DNA of 64,000 nucleotides, taken from the NCBI GenBank assembly GCA_963742315.1, contig CAVULE010000001.1, positions 310,001 through 374,000 of the forward strand. Direction: 5' to 3'. The position numbers and the translations under genes are program-made. Positions 7,729-17,182 of the stretch are shown here, piece by piece. This stretch comes from AV69 sp963742315 (GTDB lineage Bacteria; Verrucomicrobiota; Verrucomicrobiia; Chthoniobacterales; UBA10450). Under the pieces are notes generated by a model. It searched no databases and had not been told where the DNA came from. It saw only the letters and a list, made by a program, of their open reading frames with translations. Each line of letters opens with the position of its first letter. Positions within the stretch are counted from its first letter, which is position 1.

Positions 7729-10700
7729 ATGCCCCGCGATTCTTTCGTTCACCTTCATCTTCACACCGAATACTCCCTTCTCGATGGCGCGGTTCGGATG
7801 CGAGAGCTGATGAACGAAGCGGTGAAAATGAAAATGCCAGCGGTGGCGATTACCGATCATGGCAATCTTTTTGGCGCGATCGATTTTTATCAATGCGCCA
7901 AGGCGACGGGGATCAAGCCGATTATCGGTTGCGAGGCCTACATCACTAGCGGCTCATACAAGGAAAAACCGTCACGCGAATCTACCTTCCATTTCACCTT
8001 GCTGGCGGAAAACGAGACGGGCTATCGCAATTTGGTAAAGCTGATTTCGGCGGCGCATCTGGACGGTTTTTATTATCGGCCGCGCATCGACAAGGATTTG
8101 CTGGCGTCGCATGCGGACGGTTTGATCGGCCTGAGCGGTTGTCTCGCCAGTGAGATCAACAGCGCTCTTCAATCCGGCAACGTTGAAAAAGCACAGAAGT
8201 CTGACCGCGGAATATCGCGACATTTTCGGGCCGCGAAATTTTTTCATCGAGCTGCACGATCACGGAATGGCCGAGCAGAAGCAATGCAATGCGCATCTGC
8301 CAAAATTCGCCCGCGAATTCGGGCTCGGTTTGGTCGCGGCCAACGACGTTCACTTCCTCCGGCGCAGCGATCACCGAGCACATGACGTTCTTCTTTGTAT
8401 CAACACCGCTACGAAAATTGAAGACGAACAGCGAATGCGATACGAGCCTGAGCTCTACTTCAAGTCGCCCGCGGAAATGCGCGAAATCTTTCGTGATTTT
8501 CCGGAGGCGATCACCAACACGCTCGAAATCGCCGACCGTTGCAATCTCGAAATCGAGTTCGGGAAATCGAAATATCCCGAGTATCCGGTGCCGGAAGGCA
8601 AAACGCGTGAAGGTTATCTACGCGAGCTTTGTTACAAGGGTTTGCACGAACGTTACGGCGAACGCGCAGCCAACGATCAGGAACTAATCAAGCGACTGGA
8701 TTACGAAGTCGATGTTCTGGAAAAAACGGGTTTTGTTAGTTATCTCCTAATCGTTTGGGACTTTATTCATTTCGCCAGAGAGCGAGGGATCCCGGTGGGA
8801 CCGGGCCGCGGTTCGGCCGCAGGCTCCATCGTCGCTTATGTCCTGGGAATTACGGATATCGATCCGTTGCAGTACGGACTGATCTTTGAGCGTTTTCTCA
8901 ATCCAGAGCGAATTTCTCCGCCCGATATTGATGTCGACTTTTGCGAAGCTCGTCGCGGCGAAGTCCTCGAATACGTCCGGCAAAAATATGGCGAACGTCG
9001 CGTGGCACAGATCATCACTTTTGGCCGGCTGAAAGCGCGCAGCGTGGTGCGCGATGTAGCACGGGTGATGGGACTGAGCGTGCGGGACGGTGACCGGATC
9101 GCGAAAATGATTCCGAACGAACTGAACATTACTCTGAATTCCGCGGTCGAGAGGAACCCGGAATTGAAGAGAGCAGTCGCGAGCGAACCGCCGACAAAGC
9201 AGTTGATGGAATACGCGACCGCCCTGGAAGGACTTTCCCGCAGTGCCGGCGTGCACGCGGCCGGAGTTGTAATCAGTGATCGCGATCTTTCCGAGTACGT
9301 GCCGCTCTGCCGTGACGTCAAAGGCAACGACATCGTCAGCCAGTATTCGATGAATCCATTGAACGACCTCGGGCTGCTGAAAATGGATTTTCTGGGATTG
9401 AAAACGCTGACCGTGATTGAAGACACGGTGACGTTGATTCGAAGAAATGTGCCCGGCTTCTCGCTCAAAAACATTCCGCTAGATGACGCTGCTGCCTTCG
9501 GACTCTACAACCGGGGCGAAACTATCGGCTTGTTTCAAATGGAATCAGGCGGGATCACGTCGGTCTCGAAGCAATTCGATGTGCGGAAATTGGACGACAT
9601 CATTGCGTTGATCGCGCTTTATCGGCCCGGGCCGATGGAGTTGATCGGTGACTACATCAAGCGAAAGAAAGGGCTAACGAAAATTAGGTACGAGCATCCG
9701 CTGCTCGAGGAAATCTGCGCCGATACCTATGGAGTGATGATTTACCAGGAGCAGGTGATGGCGGCAGCCAGCAAACTGGCAGGCTATTCGATGGGGCAGG
9801 CGGATTTGCTGCGGCGCGCCATGGGCAAAAAGGACAAGGAAAAGATGGCGAAAGAGCGCGCCAATTTCATCGCCGGTTGCGCGCAAACCAACGAGATCGG
9901 GGAGAAAAAAGCGAACGCGATTTTCGATTTACTGGAAAAATTTGCTGGCTACGGATTCAACAAGAGCCATAGCGCGGCCTATGCGCTGATCAGTTATCAG
10001 ACGGCGTTTTTAAAGGCGAACCATCCGGTCGAATTCATGGCTGGTTTGCTCTCGAACGAAATCAATAACACCGAAAAAATTTCGGTCCTGGTGAGCGAAT
10101 GCAAACGGATGGGCATTACGATTCTGCCGCCGGATGTGAATCGGAGCGGGTTGAAGTTTGTGCCGGAGGCTTTAGCCGCGGTCGCTGGCCGCGGCGGAAT
10201 TGAAGTGGATTACGGAACGGCCGCGGCCGACGACCGCGGCTACACTGCCATCCGCTTTGGCCTGGCTGCGATCAAGAATGTCGGCCAAGGAGCGATGGAG
10301 CTCGCCATTCGCGAGCGCGAGTGCAGTGGCGACTTCAAGTCGCTGGAAGATTTCTGCAGCCGGCTCGATTCGCGCATTGCCAATCGCAAAATGTTGGAGT
10401 CTCTGGTCAAGTGCGGCGCGTTCGATTTTCTGCACCGCGAACGAGCGGAGCTTTTTGCCTGCATCGATGATGCGCTCGCCTCCTCAGCTGTAGCGCATCG
10501 CGATCGAATGGCAGGGCAAGTATCGCTTTTCGGGGATACCCACGAGCATGTTGCGCCGGCACGGACGCGGACGGTGATGCCATGGAGCGATCGGGAGAAA
10601 ATGAGCTACGAAAAGGAGTTGCTGGGTTTTTACGTCACTGGACATCCGCTTGATGCCTATGCCGACGTTATCGCGAACGGAAAATATCAATCGATTGCTG

Positions 10701-11299
10701 CGCTGAATGAACTTTCCGATCGTGCCACGTTCCGGGTAGCGGGCGCGATCACGCAGGTGGACAAGAAATTTACCAGGAAAGACGGCAAACCGTTCGCCGT
10801 CGTCTGGCTGGAAGATTTAACGGGCACGCTCGAATTGGTGGTTTGGAACGAGCTTTATCTCGAGTGCGCGGAAAAGTTGGTGCCGGGAAATGTCGTCGGA
10901 GTCAGGGGTAAACTCGATTTGCGAGATGAATCATTGCGCGCGACGGCGGAAAAACTGCGTCTTCTTTCATTGGAAGTTCCGCGTAATCCAAACCCGACCC
11001 GCGTTGAGACGCCGCCTCTTTGTCTGCATTTTGCCGCGAACGCGGGCAGCGATGAGTTGCGGGAAGTTCGGGCGCTGCTCGCGGCCTCGCCGGGTCGCCG
11101 GCCCGTGCAATTGATTTTCGAGACAGCGGAAGGAGAAGCCGTGCGAGTCGATGCCGGCGCAGCATTTCACGTGTCGGTAACGGCTGAGCTCGAAGAACGA
11201 TTGCGGCGCTGGCTGATTACGGCGGTGGAGGAGCGGGCGAAGGAAGCAGAGCGGGGGAAGGAGACGGCGGCGGCGGTTCCGGGCGCTTTGGAATATTGA
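7729..11299 (+). CDS. dnaE: DNA polymerase III alpha subunit, interrupted by a +1 frameshift near 8186-8200
   Basis: Replicative polymerase, about 1189 residues when read through. The start MPRDSFVHLHLHTEYS gives the PHP domain (HLHLHTEYSLLDG, AITDHGNLFG). After residue about 157 the frame breaks: ...GNVEKAQK must continue as LTAEYRDIFGPRNFF one base further on. Dropping one base, for instance from the A5 run at 8186-8190 or the T at 8200, restores the protein. Downstream are the palm with PPDIDVDFCE (catalytic Asp residues), the fingers, the helix-hairpin-helix region, and an OB fold (FRVAGAITQVDKKFTRKDGK). Because dnaE is essential, a sequencing error is the likeliest reason. Its 3' end overlaps the convergent AsmA-like gene by 83 bases. 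Confidence 0.93.
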
Positions 11300-13208
11300 T
11301 CTGAACCGGTTGACCTGGCTCACCTTCGTCGCAGAGCTTGATTGATTGTGCGACGGCAGAGGTAGAAGATTGACGTAGCGTCAGATTGCGTCCGTCGAGC
11401 GTAATTTCGGAGAACGGCAATCCGCTTTCCCCCTCGCGTAACTCAAGACCGTTCCCACAACCGTTGTCGGCAAAAGGCCCATCGCAGCGCAGTTCGTTCG
11501 CCGAAGAAAGATTTGCGCGAAAATGTTTTGGATTGGTGAGATCGATCGTTCCTTTCACCTCCGCTTCGGCGGTGTCGCTCAATTTTATCTTGAGTGAATT
11601 GATGGCGATGGCATCACTGCGCCAGTTGCTTTGCGCAGAAAAAGAGAATTGATCGGTTTGTCCTGAAACCGTGCTGCTGAAACTGTTTTCGTCGCCGGCG
11701 CCAGTAAGCTTGGCTGAAAGAGCGCCGGACAACGTTCCGATGACGGGGAAGTCGAGAGCGTAATCACCCAATTCGCGGCACCAACTTTCCGCTGAAAGCG
11801 TGAATGATTTTTTCTGCGCCAGATCGATTTTTCCCTGCGCGCGTAGAAAATCCTCGCCGCGCTTCAATTCCAATTGATCCACGTGCGCTCGACCCGACTC
11901 AAGACCAATTCGCGCCGTTAAAGAATCGACCGGGACCCGAAAAATCTTCAAGGCGTCGCCGGTGAGGGCGAGATCGCCGTCAACGGTTCGCTCGTGAGCA
12001 TGCATGCGACCGCGAGCGGCCACTTTACCGGCGAACGCATCCGGCGAAGCGCCGAAGAGCTCCGCGAATTGACCGAGATCATTAATTGATGCGGAGATGT
12101 CCCCGCGAAAATCAGGATTAAGCCACTCGGTTCCGATGGCGGTTTCGCCGCTCAGGGTCAATTCGTTGCTGCGTTGTTTAATAAAGAGCTGCTGTAACTG
12201 GACGGTGTGTCCGTAAAAATTTGCGCCCAGCATGATGACGTCGGCGTTGCGCTCGCGCCAACTGAACCCGGTCATTTCCGTCCAGATTGAAGCCGTGGCG
12301 TTGAGGAAGTCGCGTGGATCGCCGCGGAAAGTGAACTTCGATGCGCGGACCATCCCTTGGACCGGCTCCGTCAAGCCCAGAGCGCTGGCGAGTTGTGGAA
12401 GTGAAATTCCTGAAGCAGTGCCGGCCGCTTCCCAGAGTCGTGTTTTGCCGGGCCGCTCAGTGGCAATGTTCGCGCGCATTTTGCCACCCAAAACGGAAAC
12501 GCCAAGATCAGTGCCGACGCGTCCGATGCGCAAACCGGTGAGATCAATTACCAATGAATCGATGGTGAAACCTTCCAGCAGATTGACCGAACCAATGGAG
12601 AGGCGGTCATCCTGCCAGCGCGTCACGCCTCGAACGTGCGCGAAGCGTCTTTCCAAAAACGGCGCCCGCATTTCGACCGCCCCAATGGAAAGTATCCCGC
12701 TGTTCCCTTTACTCGCAGAAACTTTTGTATCCTGAAATGCCAGCAAAGAGAACGGTTGCTCGAATCGGAGTTGATCCGCAAAAATCTCGAAACGTTCCGG
12801 CAAAAGTCTGGCCAGCGCAGTCCAATCAACGGGACCGGCAGAGAGTGGCGCGCGGCCACGGATGAATAATTTTGCATGCTCGACGCGAAGTGAGGAGAGA
12901 AGGTGTGACTTTTCCGATCGGCCGAAAAATGCGGCAAAACTAAGACCGGCTTCGATCCGTCCGGCGTCAAACTCGACATGATCGGCATCGAGACCGGCGC
13001 CGACGATCTTCAACTCGCGGATTTCAACTGGACGAAAGAGCGGGGCGTGAATTTCGGAGAAGCCGACGACAAGTCCGGAGCGTCGCACTTCATATCGGAG
13101 CCAGGCTGCGATGCTGTGCTCCATCAACGGCGGCACAACAAAGATCAGAACAACGAGCGCGAGCAGAACAAAACCGAGCGCAAGCAGCGGTTTTTTTCGT
13201 AGCGACAT
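11217..13208 (-). CDS. AsmA/TamB-like envelope protein
   Basis: 663 residues. One N-terminal membrane helix (PLLALGFVLLALVVLIFVVPPL) is followed by a long beta-rich periplasmic region with repeated short strands (VEHAKLFIRG, LTLSGETAIG, VDGDLALTGDALKIF, LRAQGKIDLAQ), as in AsmA-family bridge-like lipid transport or outer membrane assembly proteins. The last 24 residues are a Pro-rich tail (RPEPPPPSPSPALLPSP), encoded opposite the 3' end of dnaE. No catalytic motif. Followed on the same strand only by that overlap; preceded by the DUF4230-like gene, which may share a transcript. Confidence 0.75.
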   Translation of the reverse strand: MSLRKKPLLALGFVLLALVVLIFVVPPLMEHSIAAWLRYEVRRSGLVVGFSEIHAPLFRPVEIRELKIVGAGLDADHVEFDAGRIEAGLSFAAFFGRSEKSHLLSSLRVEHAKLFIRGRAPLSAGPVDWTALARLLPERFEIFADQLRFEQPFSLLAFQDTKVSASKGNSGILSIGAVEMRAPFLERRFAHVRGVTRWQDDRLSIGSVNLLEGFTIDSLVIDLTGLRIGRVGTDLGVSVLGGKMRANIATERPGKTRLWEAAGTASGISLPQLASALGLTEPVQGMVRASKFTFRGDPRDFLNATASIWTEMTGFSWRERNADVIMLGANFYGHTVQLQQLFIKQRSNELTLSGETAIGTEWLNPDFRGDISASINDLGQFAELFGASPDAFAGKVAARGRMHAHERTVDGDLALTGDALKIFRVPVDSLTARIGLESGRAHVDQLELKRGEDFLRAQGKIDLAQKKSFTLSAESWCRELGDYALDFPVIGTLSGALSAKLTGAGDENSFSSTVSGQTDQFSFSAQSNWRSDAIAINSLKIKLSDTAEAEVKGTIDLTNPKHFRANLSSANELRCDGPFADNGCGNGLELREGESGLPFSEITLDGRNLTLRQSSTSAVAQSIKLCDEGEPGQPVQINIPKRPEPPPPSPSPALLPSPAPPPP

Positions 13209-13249
13209 GGCGAATGTCTAACGCGCAACTGCGCCGCCGGAAAGGCGGA

Positions 13250-13927
13250 TCAATCGGACCTCGGCGTTTGGTAAAAAATCACCTGCACTGGCGGGGTATC
13301 GCCAATACGGGCTTTCAATTGTGTCCGGAACGACTCTTCGGCTTCGGCCGCAAGCTTCCGCGCAGCGGCGCGATCGCGCGCGAGTTTGGCAAGAGAAGCC
13401 AACTCCGCTTGCACATCTGTGCCAGAAATGGGATTCCAAAATCCATTCTCGTAGGCCAGCAGTTCAATAGCGTTTTGTTCGACGCCCAGAATTTGTGCGT
13501 GCGGCAAACGAACAATAGTCGTTTCCGGCGTAACCGTGACACTGAATTCCTTGCGCAAATCGAAGCCGGCTTTGGCGGTGTACGTGCCGTGCAAACGCAG
13601 GCGTTTGGTGCTTCCAGCCCAGGTGTGAAGAAATTCGTGCTCGACTTCGATCGTTTGGGAAATGAGCGCCAGCTCGGCGATCGATGAGGTTTGTTCAAAA
13701 TAGACGCGATTGTTGATGGTGACGCGCGGTTGCAACTGTGCGATCTGCACAATCGCGTCACGCAAATCGCGCCCAACCCGCTCCATTTGGTCGACCGTTT
13801 CCTTGGTCGTGCGTCCGGGCAGTGAGGCGCAGCGGTTAAAGACAAAAACTCCGGCGGCGATCGTACTCAGCCCAATGATCGTGAACGCCAGCGTCCAGTT
13901 GAAATATCGGGAAAAAGATGGCGGCAC
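13250..13927 (-). CDS. DUF4230-like membrane-anchored protein
   Basis: 226 codons from a GTG at 13927 (VPPSFSRYFNWTLAF). A single membrane helix (WTLAFTIIGLSTIAAGVFVF) is followed by a soluble domain with LRLHGTYTAKAGFDLRKEF, VTPETTIVRLPHAQILGVE and a C-terminal helix AELASLAKLARDRAAARKLA, the pattern of the DUF4230 family, whose function is not known. The frame stays open to an ATG at 14092, but the extra 55 residues look non-coding (RPSRPFGRGG and similar), so the GTG start is preferred with moderate certainty. It lies 41 bases upstream of the AsmA-like gene on the same strand. Confidence 0.65.
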   Translation of the reverse strand: MPPSFSRYFNWTLAFTIIGLSTIAAGVFVFNRCASLPGRTTKETVDQMERVGRDLRDAIVQIAQLQPRVTINNRVYFEQTSSIAELALISQTIEVEHEFLHTWAGSTKRLRLHGTYTAKAGFDLRKEFSVTVTPETTIVRLPHAQILGVEQNAIELLAYENGFWNPISGTDVQAELASLAKLARDRAAARKLAAEAEESFRTQLKARIGDTPPVQVIFYQTPRSD

Positions 13928-14096
13928 CGTCAACAGAAGGAAGTACCGCCCCCCACGCCCGAAAGGACGCGAAGGGCGGCTGTTCCCCCCAGAACAATCT
14001 TGGAAAACTTCTCGTCCAGTAGATGAGCTTGGCGTGCCCCGCAACAAAATTTTAGCGTAAATGCATTGCCGTTGTCTAGATGCCATAATCAAACAG

Positions 14097-14942
14097 ATGA
14101 AAATCGGGGTTCGATATGAAACAATTTACCGCTACGATCGGGCGGTCAGGTTCTCTCCACACGATGTGCGCCTGTTTCCCCGAACCGATCGATTTGTGCG
14201 GATGACGCGGCTCGATTTTCGGACCCAACCGGAAACGACAGTGCGCTTCGGACGGGATGTTTTTGATAATGTCGTCGCCTCCTGTTTTTTCGATCAGCCG
14301 TCGGAAATGCTGGAGCTGCGGCTTGCCATCGATGTGGAAGCGGCGAAGAAAAATCCCTTCGATTTTGTTCTGTCCCGTCGCGCTGTCCAAATGCCTTTCA
14401 ACTACGAGGAAGATATCGCCTCGATCATTTGCGCTTATCGCAAACGTCAAACGGACGAGTCTATTTCGTTGCCAGGCTGGACACCGCCTTCGCCGGAATC
14501 GCCGCGCGAGACTGTGGCGACGTTGGTGGAATTAACGAACGCTCTCCACCAAACAATCTCCTACGAGCGCCGCGAAGAAGGCACGGCTCAATCGCCGGCC
14601 GAAACTTTGCGTCGGCAACGCGGGGCATGTCGCGATACCGCGGTGTTGCTCGCGGAAATGCTGCGCGATCTCGGTCTGGCCGCGCGAGTCGTCTCCGGAT
14701 ATTTAGCGGGTGGAGAAGGTAGTCGCGCGGAAGGTTCGTTACATGCGTGGACGGAAGTTTTTTTGCCTGGCGCCGGCTGGATTGGATTGGACCCGACGAA
14801 TGGCATCTTCTGCAATGATAATTTCATTCCGGCGGCGGTTGGATTACGCCCGGCGGATATCACCCCGATCAGCGGAAGTTTTTATCATCGGGATCGCATC
14901 CCGGCGGAAATGAAGAGCCGGCTCGAGCTGATCACGCTGTAA
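14097..14942 (+). CDS. Transglutaminase-like cysteine protease family protein
   Basis: 281 residues from MKIGVRYETIYRYDRAV; the preceding in-frame ATG at 14061 adds 12 unlikely residues. An N-terminal beta domain typical of bacterial transglutaminase-like proteins (residues 1-100) precedes the papain-fold core with Cys178 in RGACRD, His216 in SLHAWTEV and Asp232 in GLDPTNG, a complete triad. Cytoplasmic, no signal peptide. Relatives act as peptidases or amidases, sometimes with circularly permuted ATP-grasp partners, none of which is seen here. Divergent from the DUF4230-like gene. Confidence 0.85.
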   Translation: MKIGVRYETIYRYDRAVRFSPHDVRLFPRTDRFVRMTRLDFRTQPETTVRFGRDVFDNVVASCFFDQPSEMLELRLAIDVEAAKKNPFDFVLSRRAVQMPFNYEEDIASIICAYRKRQTDESISLPGWTPPSPESPRETVATLVELTNALHQTISYERREEGTAQSPAETLRRQRGACRDTAVLLAEMLRDLGLAARVVSGYLAGGEGSRAEGSLHAWTEVFLPGAGWIGLDPTNGIFCNDNFIPAAVGLRPADITPISGSFYHRDRIPAEMKSRLELITL

Positions 14943-14967
14943 GATGAGGCGTCGCCCTGCCGTGCGC

Positions 14968-15084
14968 TTTGATCCCGAGCCGCGCCAGACGGCGAGGAAC
15001 CTCTCAAATATGGTTGAGGGGTGCGAACTAAGCTGTGTGATCAGTACAGATATGTGAGGTCTCTGGCTTGCGCTCGGAATGACG
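14968..15084. repeat. Degenerate inverted repeat of the GTCATTCCGAGC family
   Basis: Begins gatcccgagccgcgccagac and ends tggcttgcgctcggaatgac, with inner aggaacctct / gaggtctct. The arms are recognisable but the centre has drifted. Confidence 0.55.
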
Positions 15085-15175
15085 TGCGTGAGGGTAGTCC
15101 CTTTCACGCGGCGAATCTTGCCCGGTTATCGAATCAAGGATTTTGACCACGGTAACGCGGATGCCACGGATAAGT

Positions 15176-15280
15176 GGAACACAGACTTTCAGTCTGTGCG
15201 CCCAGCGGAGTTACACTCCGCTGCTTCGGGGAAAGCGGACAGGATGTCCGCTGGGCGCACAGGCAGGATGCCTGTGTTCC
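15176..15280. repeat. Nested multi-hairpin repeat, copy 2
   Basis: Ordered as ggaac, hairpin acagact-ttc-agtctgt, gcgcc, hairpin cagcggagt-tac-actccgctg, a cttcgggga loop, hairpin agcggaca-gga-tgtccgct, ggcgc, hairpin acaggca-gga-tgcctgt, gttcc. All four hairpins are perfect, and ggaac/gttcc and gcgcc/ggcgc also pair, giving a fully nested fold. Homologous to 503-609. Confidence 0.9.
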
Positions 15281-15326
15281 GATCCGCGTTCGGTTATTGT
15301 TTCTGCGAGTGAGAAAATTTTTCTAA

Positions 15327-16379
15327 ATGCTGGCAAACCTGCGACTGCGCAATTTCCGTTGTTTCGAAGGCGTATCGGTTGATATCGGTCCCGCGTTCAA
15401 TTTGTTTCTTGGCGCCAACGGCGAGGGAAAAACTACGATATTAGAAGCAGCCTGCGTTCTTCTTCGTTTACAATCGCAGCGCTCTTCTTCGCTCGTACCG
15501 GTAATTCAAATTAATAAGAAATTTTTCGAAGTCCGCGGCAGATATGATGAGCACGAACTTGAGTTTCGCTTCAGCGCGTTGCGGCGTCGGGTGAAGTTTG
15601 ATGAGATCGAGCAGAGAACATTGCGCGAATATTTGCGAATCGGGGGCGTAGTTTCGCTGGCGAATGCCGACATCGAACTGGTGCGCGGTGGATCGGAAGG
15701 GCGCCGCCGGTACCTGGATTTTCTCGGCGCGCAAACCGATGGTAGTTATCGGCCGACTCTGCGTGCCTACGAACGTGCCCTGCGCGCGCGTAACACGCTC
15801 TTGAAATCGCCAGTGCCGCGCTTGCGTGAAGTAGCAGCCTACGACCCACCTCTAATTGAACATGGTCGAGTGCTGCTGCGTCTGCGCGCGGAGTTAACAG
15901 AAATGCTCGCCCCGCTAGCGACTCACGCTTACCAGCGCATCAGCGCCGGTCGCGAAAAATTCGAGCTCCGGTTTCTGCCGGGCGCCAGCGACGATTTCGG
16001 AACCGATCTCGAGCGGTCGCATAGTGAATCAATCCGTTTACGTCAGACAATTGTCGGGCCACATCGCGACGATCTGGAATTGATTGTCGACAATTTGCCA
16101 GCGGCGCAGTTTGCCTCGGAAGGGCAACAGCGAACAATCGCGCTGGCGATGAAAATCGCGCAGGCGGAGACGCTGAAAAAATCGAGCGAGGGAAAAGCGC
16201 CATTGCTTTTAGTTGACGACATTTTCGGTGAGCTCGATCACGAACGCCGCAACGCATTGCTCGATAATTTGCCACCGGATTCGCAGAAGCTGGTTACGGC
16301 CACGGCGATGCCGTGGCGCGATGAGATCACAGCTGATACCATTTACGAAATGCGCGATCGGCGATTACGGCGGATGTAA
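15327..16379 (+). CDS. recF: DNA replication and repair protein RecF
   Basis: 350 residues, normal for RecF, the SMC-like ATPase that loads RecA at gaps together with RecO and RecR. The start MLANLRLRNFRCFEGV is the family N-terminus. Walker A is GANGEGKTT at 29-37; the ABC-type signature is SEGQQRTIALAMKIA; Walker B is LLLVDDIFGELD. A basic coiled-coil arm lies in the middle (RAYERALRARNTLLKS). It is not next to dnaA, dnaN or gyrB, the common arrangement in many bacteria, and stands after a repeat-rich gap with an AlgH/YqgE gene 50 bases downstream. Confidence 0.93.
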   Translation: MLANLRLRNFRCFEGVSVDIGPAFNLFLGANGEGKTTILEAACVLLRLQSQRSSSLVPVIQINKKFFEVRGRYDEHELEFRFSALRRRVKFDEIEQRTLREYLRIGGVVSLANADIELVRGGSEGRRRYLDFLGAQTDGSYRPTLRAYERALRARNTLLKSPVPRLREVAAYDPPLIEHGRVLLRLRAELTEMLAPLATHAYQRISAGREKFELRFLPGASDDFGTDLERSHSESIRLRQTIVGPHRDDLELIVDNLPAAQFASEGQQRTIALAMKIAQAETLKKSSEGKAPLLLVDDIFGELDHERRNALLDNLPPDSQKLVTATAMPWRDEITADTIYEMRDRRLRRM

Positions 16380-16429
16380 GTTTCGCGCCAGGACTCGGAC
16401 GGCGCGTCGCTGAGGTTGCGGACCTGCGC

Positions 16430-17011
16430 ATGCGCTTTTACATAAAAATCGTGCGCGAATTACCGCAGGAGAAAAGAGAAAGTTATGCCGGTTCGTTGCT
16501 GGTGGCGCATCCCAACATGCTTGATCCAAATTTTCGCCGCGCCGTCTTGTTCATCTCGGCTCATACCGCCGATGATGGCGCGCTCGGTGTGATTTTGAAT
16601 CGGCCGCTTGAAAAACAGGTGAGCGAAGTGGTCACAGAAACGCCGCTGAACGCCTTGGAGAAGGTGCCGGTATTTTTTGGCGGACCAGTGGGTCGCGATC
16701 GTTTAATTTTTGCTTCGCTGGAGTGGAAGACCGGGGAAGGACTTAAACTGAATCACAATGTGGATGTTGAAGAAGCAAATGAAAGGCTGGGGAAGGATCC
16801 TAACTCGGTGCGCGCGTTTATCGGCTACGCGGGCTGGGGGGCGGGCCAGCTCGAAGCGGAGATGAAGCAAAATGCCTGGGTCATTCGCAAACCGGACCGC
16901 GCCACACTGAAACTCGATCGGTTGCCCAGGCTTTGGTACGACATCATGCGCCGGTTGGGTCCGTGGTTCAAGCTGCTGGCCGCAGCGCCGGACGATCCAT
17001 CATTAAATTAA
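16430..17011 (+). CDS. YqgE/AlgH family protein (UPF0301)
   Basis: 193 residues. The family signature is plain: GSLLVAHPNMLDPNFRRAVLFI near the start, ALGVILNRPL, VFFGGPVGRDRLIF and FIGYAGWGAGQLEAEM. The fold is known from structures but its biochemical role is not settled; links to alginate regulation in Pseudomonas (AlgH) do not transfer automatically. The start at the ATG of MRFYIKIVRELPQEK is plausible; an internal GTG (VRELPQEK) is the alternative. It ends 45 bases before a strong palindrome. Confidence 0.9.
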   Translation: MRFYIKIVRELPQEKRESYAGSLLVAHPNMLDPNFRRAVLFISAHTADDGALGVILNRPLEKQVSEVVTETPLNALEKVPVFFGGPVGRDRLIFASLEWKTGEGLKLNHNVDVEEANERLGKDPNSVRAFIGYAGWGAGQLEAEMKQNAWVIRKPDRATLKLDRLPRLWYDIMRRLGPWFKLLAAAPDDPSLN

Positions 17012-17055
17012 ACTATGGCGCTTAGCGAGAAGAAGTCGGTTCAGAAATTACCGAG

Positions 17056-17097
17056 TTAACATTGAGATGTCGCATATGCGACACTCAAATGTAAACA
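17056..17097. promoter_or_regulatory. 42-nt near-perfect palindrome between convergent genes
   Basis: The centre TGTCGCATATGCGACA is a perfect 16-base dyad. The flanks extend it: gttaacattgaga on the left, and ctcaaatgtaaac on the right, whose complement reads gtttacatttgag. Nearly 21 bases pair on each side. It lies between the 3' ends of the AlgH/YqgE gene and a sulfotransferase gene, so a bidirectional terminator is possible, but there is no U-run; an operator-like protein site is equally possible. Confidence 0.7.
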
Positions 17098-17182
17098 AGC
17101 GCGGTTTCAAAATCGATTGCAAAAGTCCGGAGACTTTGACCAACAAAGAAAAACATCGCACATCCAACATCGCAGGAGCAAT

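Larger units (their letters stand above)
14943..15326. other. Intergenic region with a degenerate and an intact repeat
   Basis: About 380 bases between a transglutaminase gene and recF. It holds a decayed GTCATTCCGAGC-type element (14968-15084) and copy 2 of the nested-hairpin repeat (15176-15280). Between them, 15085-15175 shows nothing recognisable. The recF promoter should lie in 15281-15326, which is A/T-rich just before the start. Confidence 0.55.

Noticed and set aside
8747..9256. Long minus-strand frames inside dnaE (also 8836-9474)
   Set aside because: They are the antisense of strongly conserved polymerase sequence and have Arg/Ser-rich, non-protein-like composition.
12232..12735. 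Plus-strand frame of 167 codons inside the AsmA-like gene
   Set aside because: Basic, low-complexity antisense of a clear gene, with no ribosome site or family.
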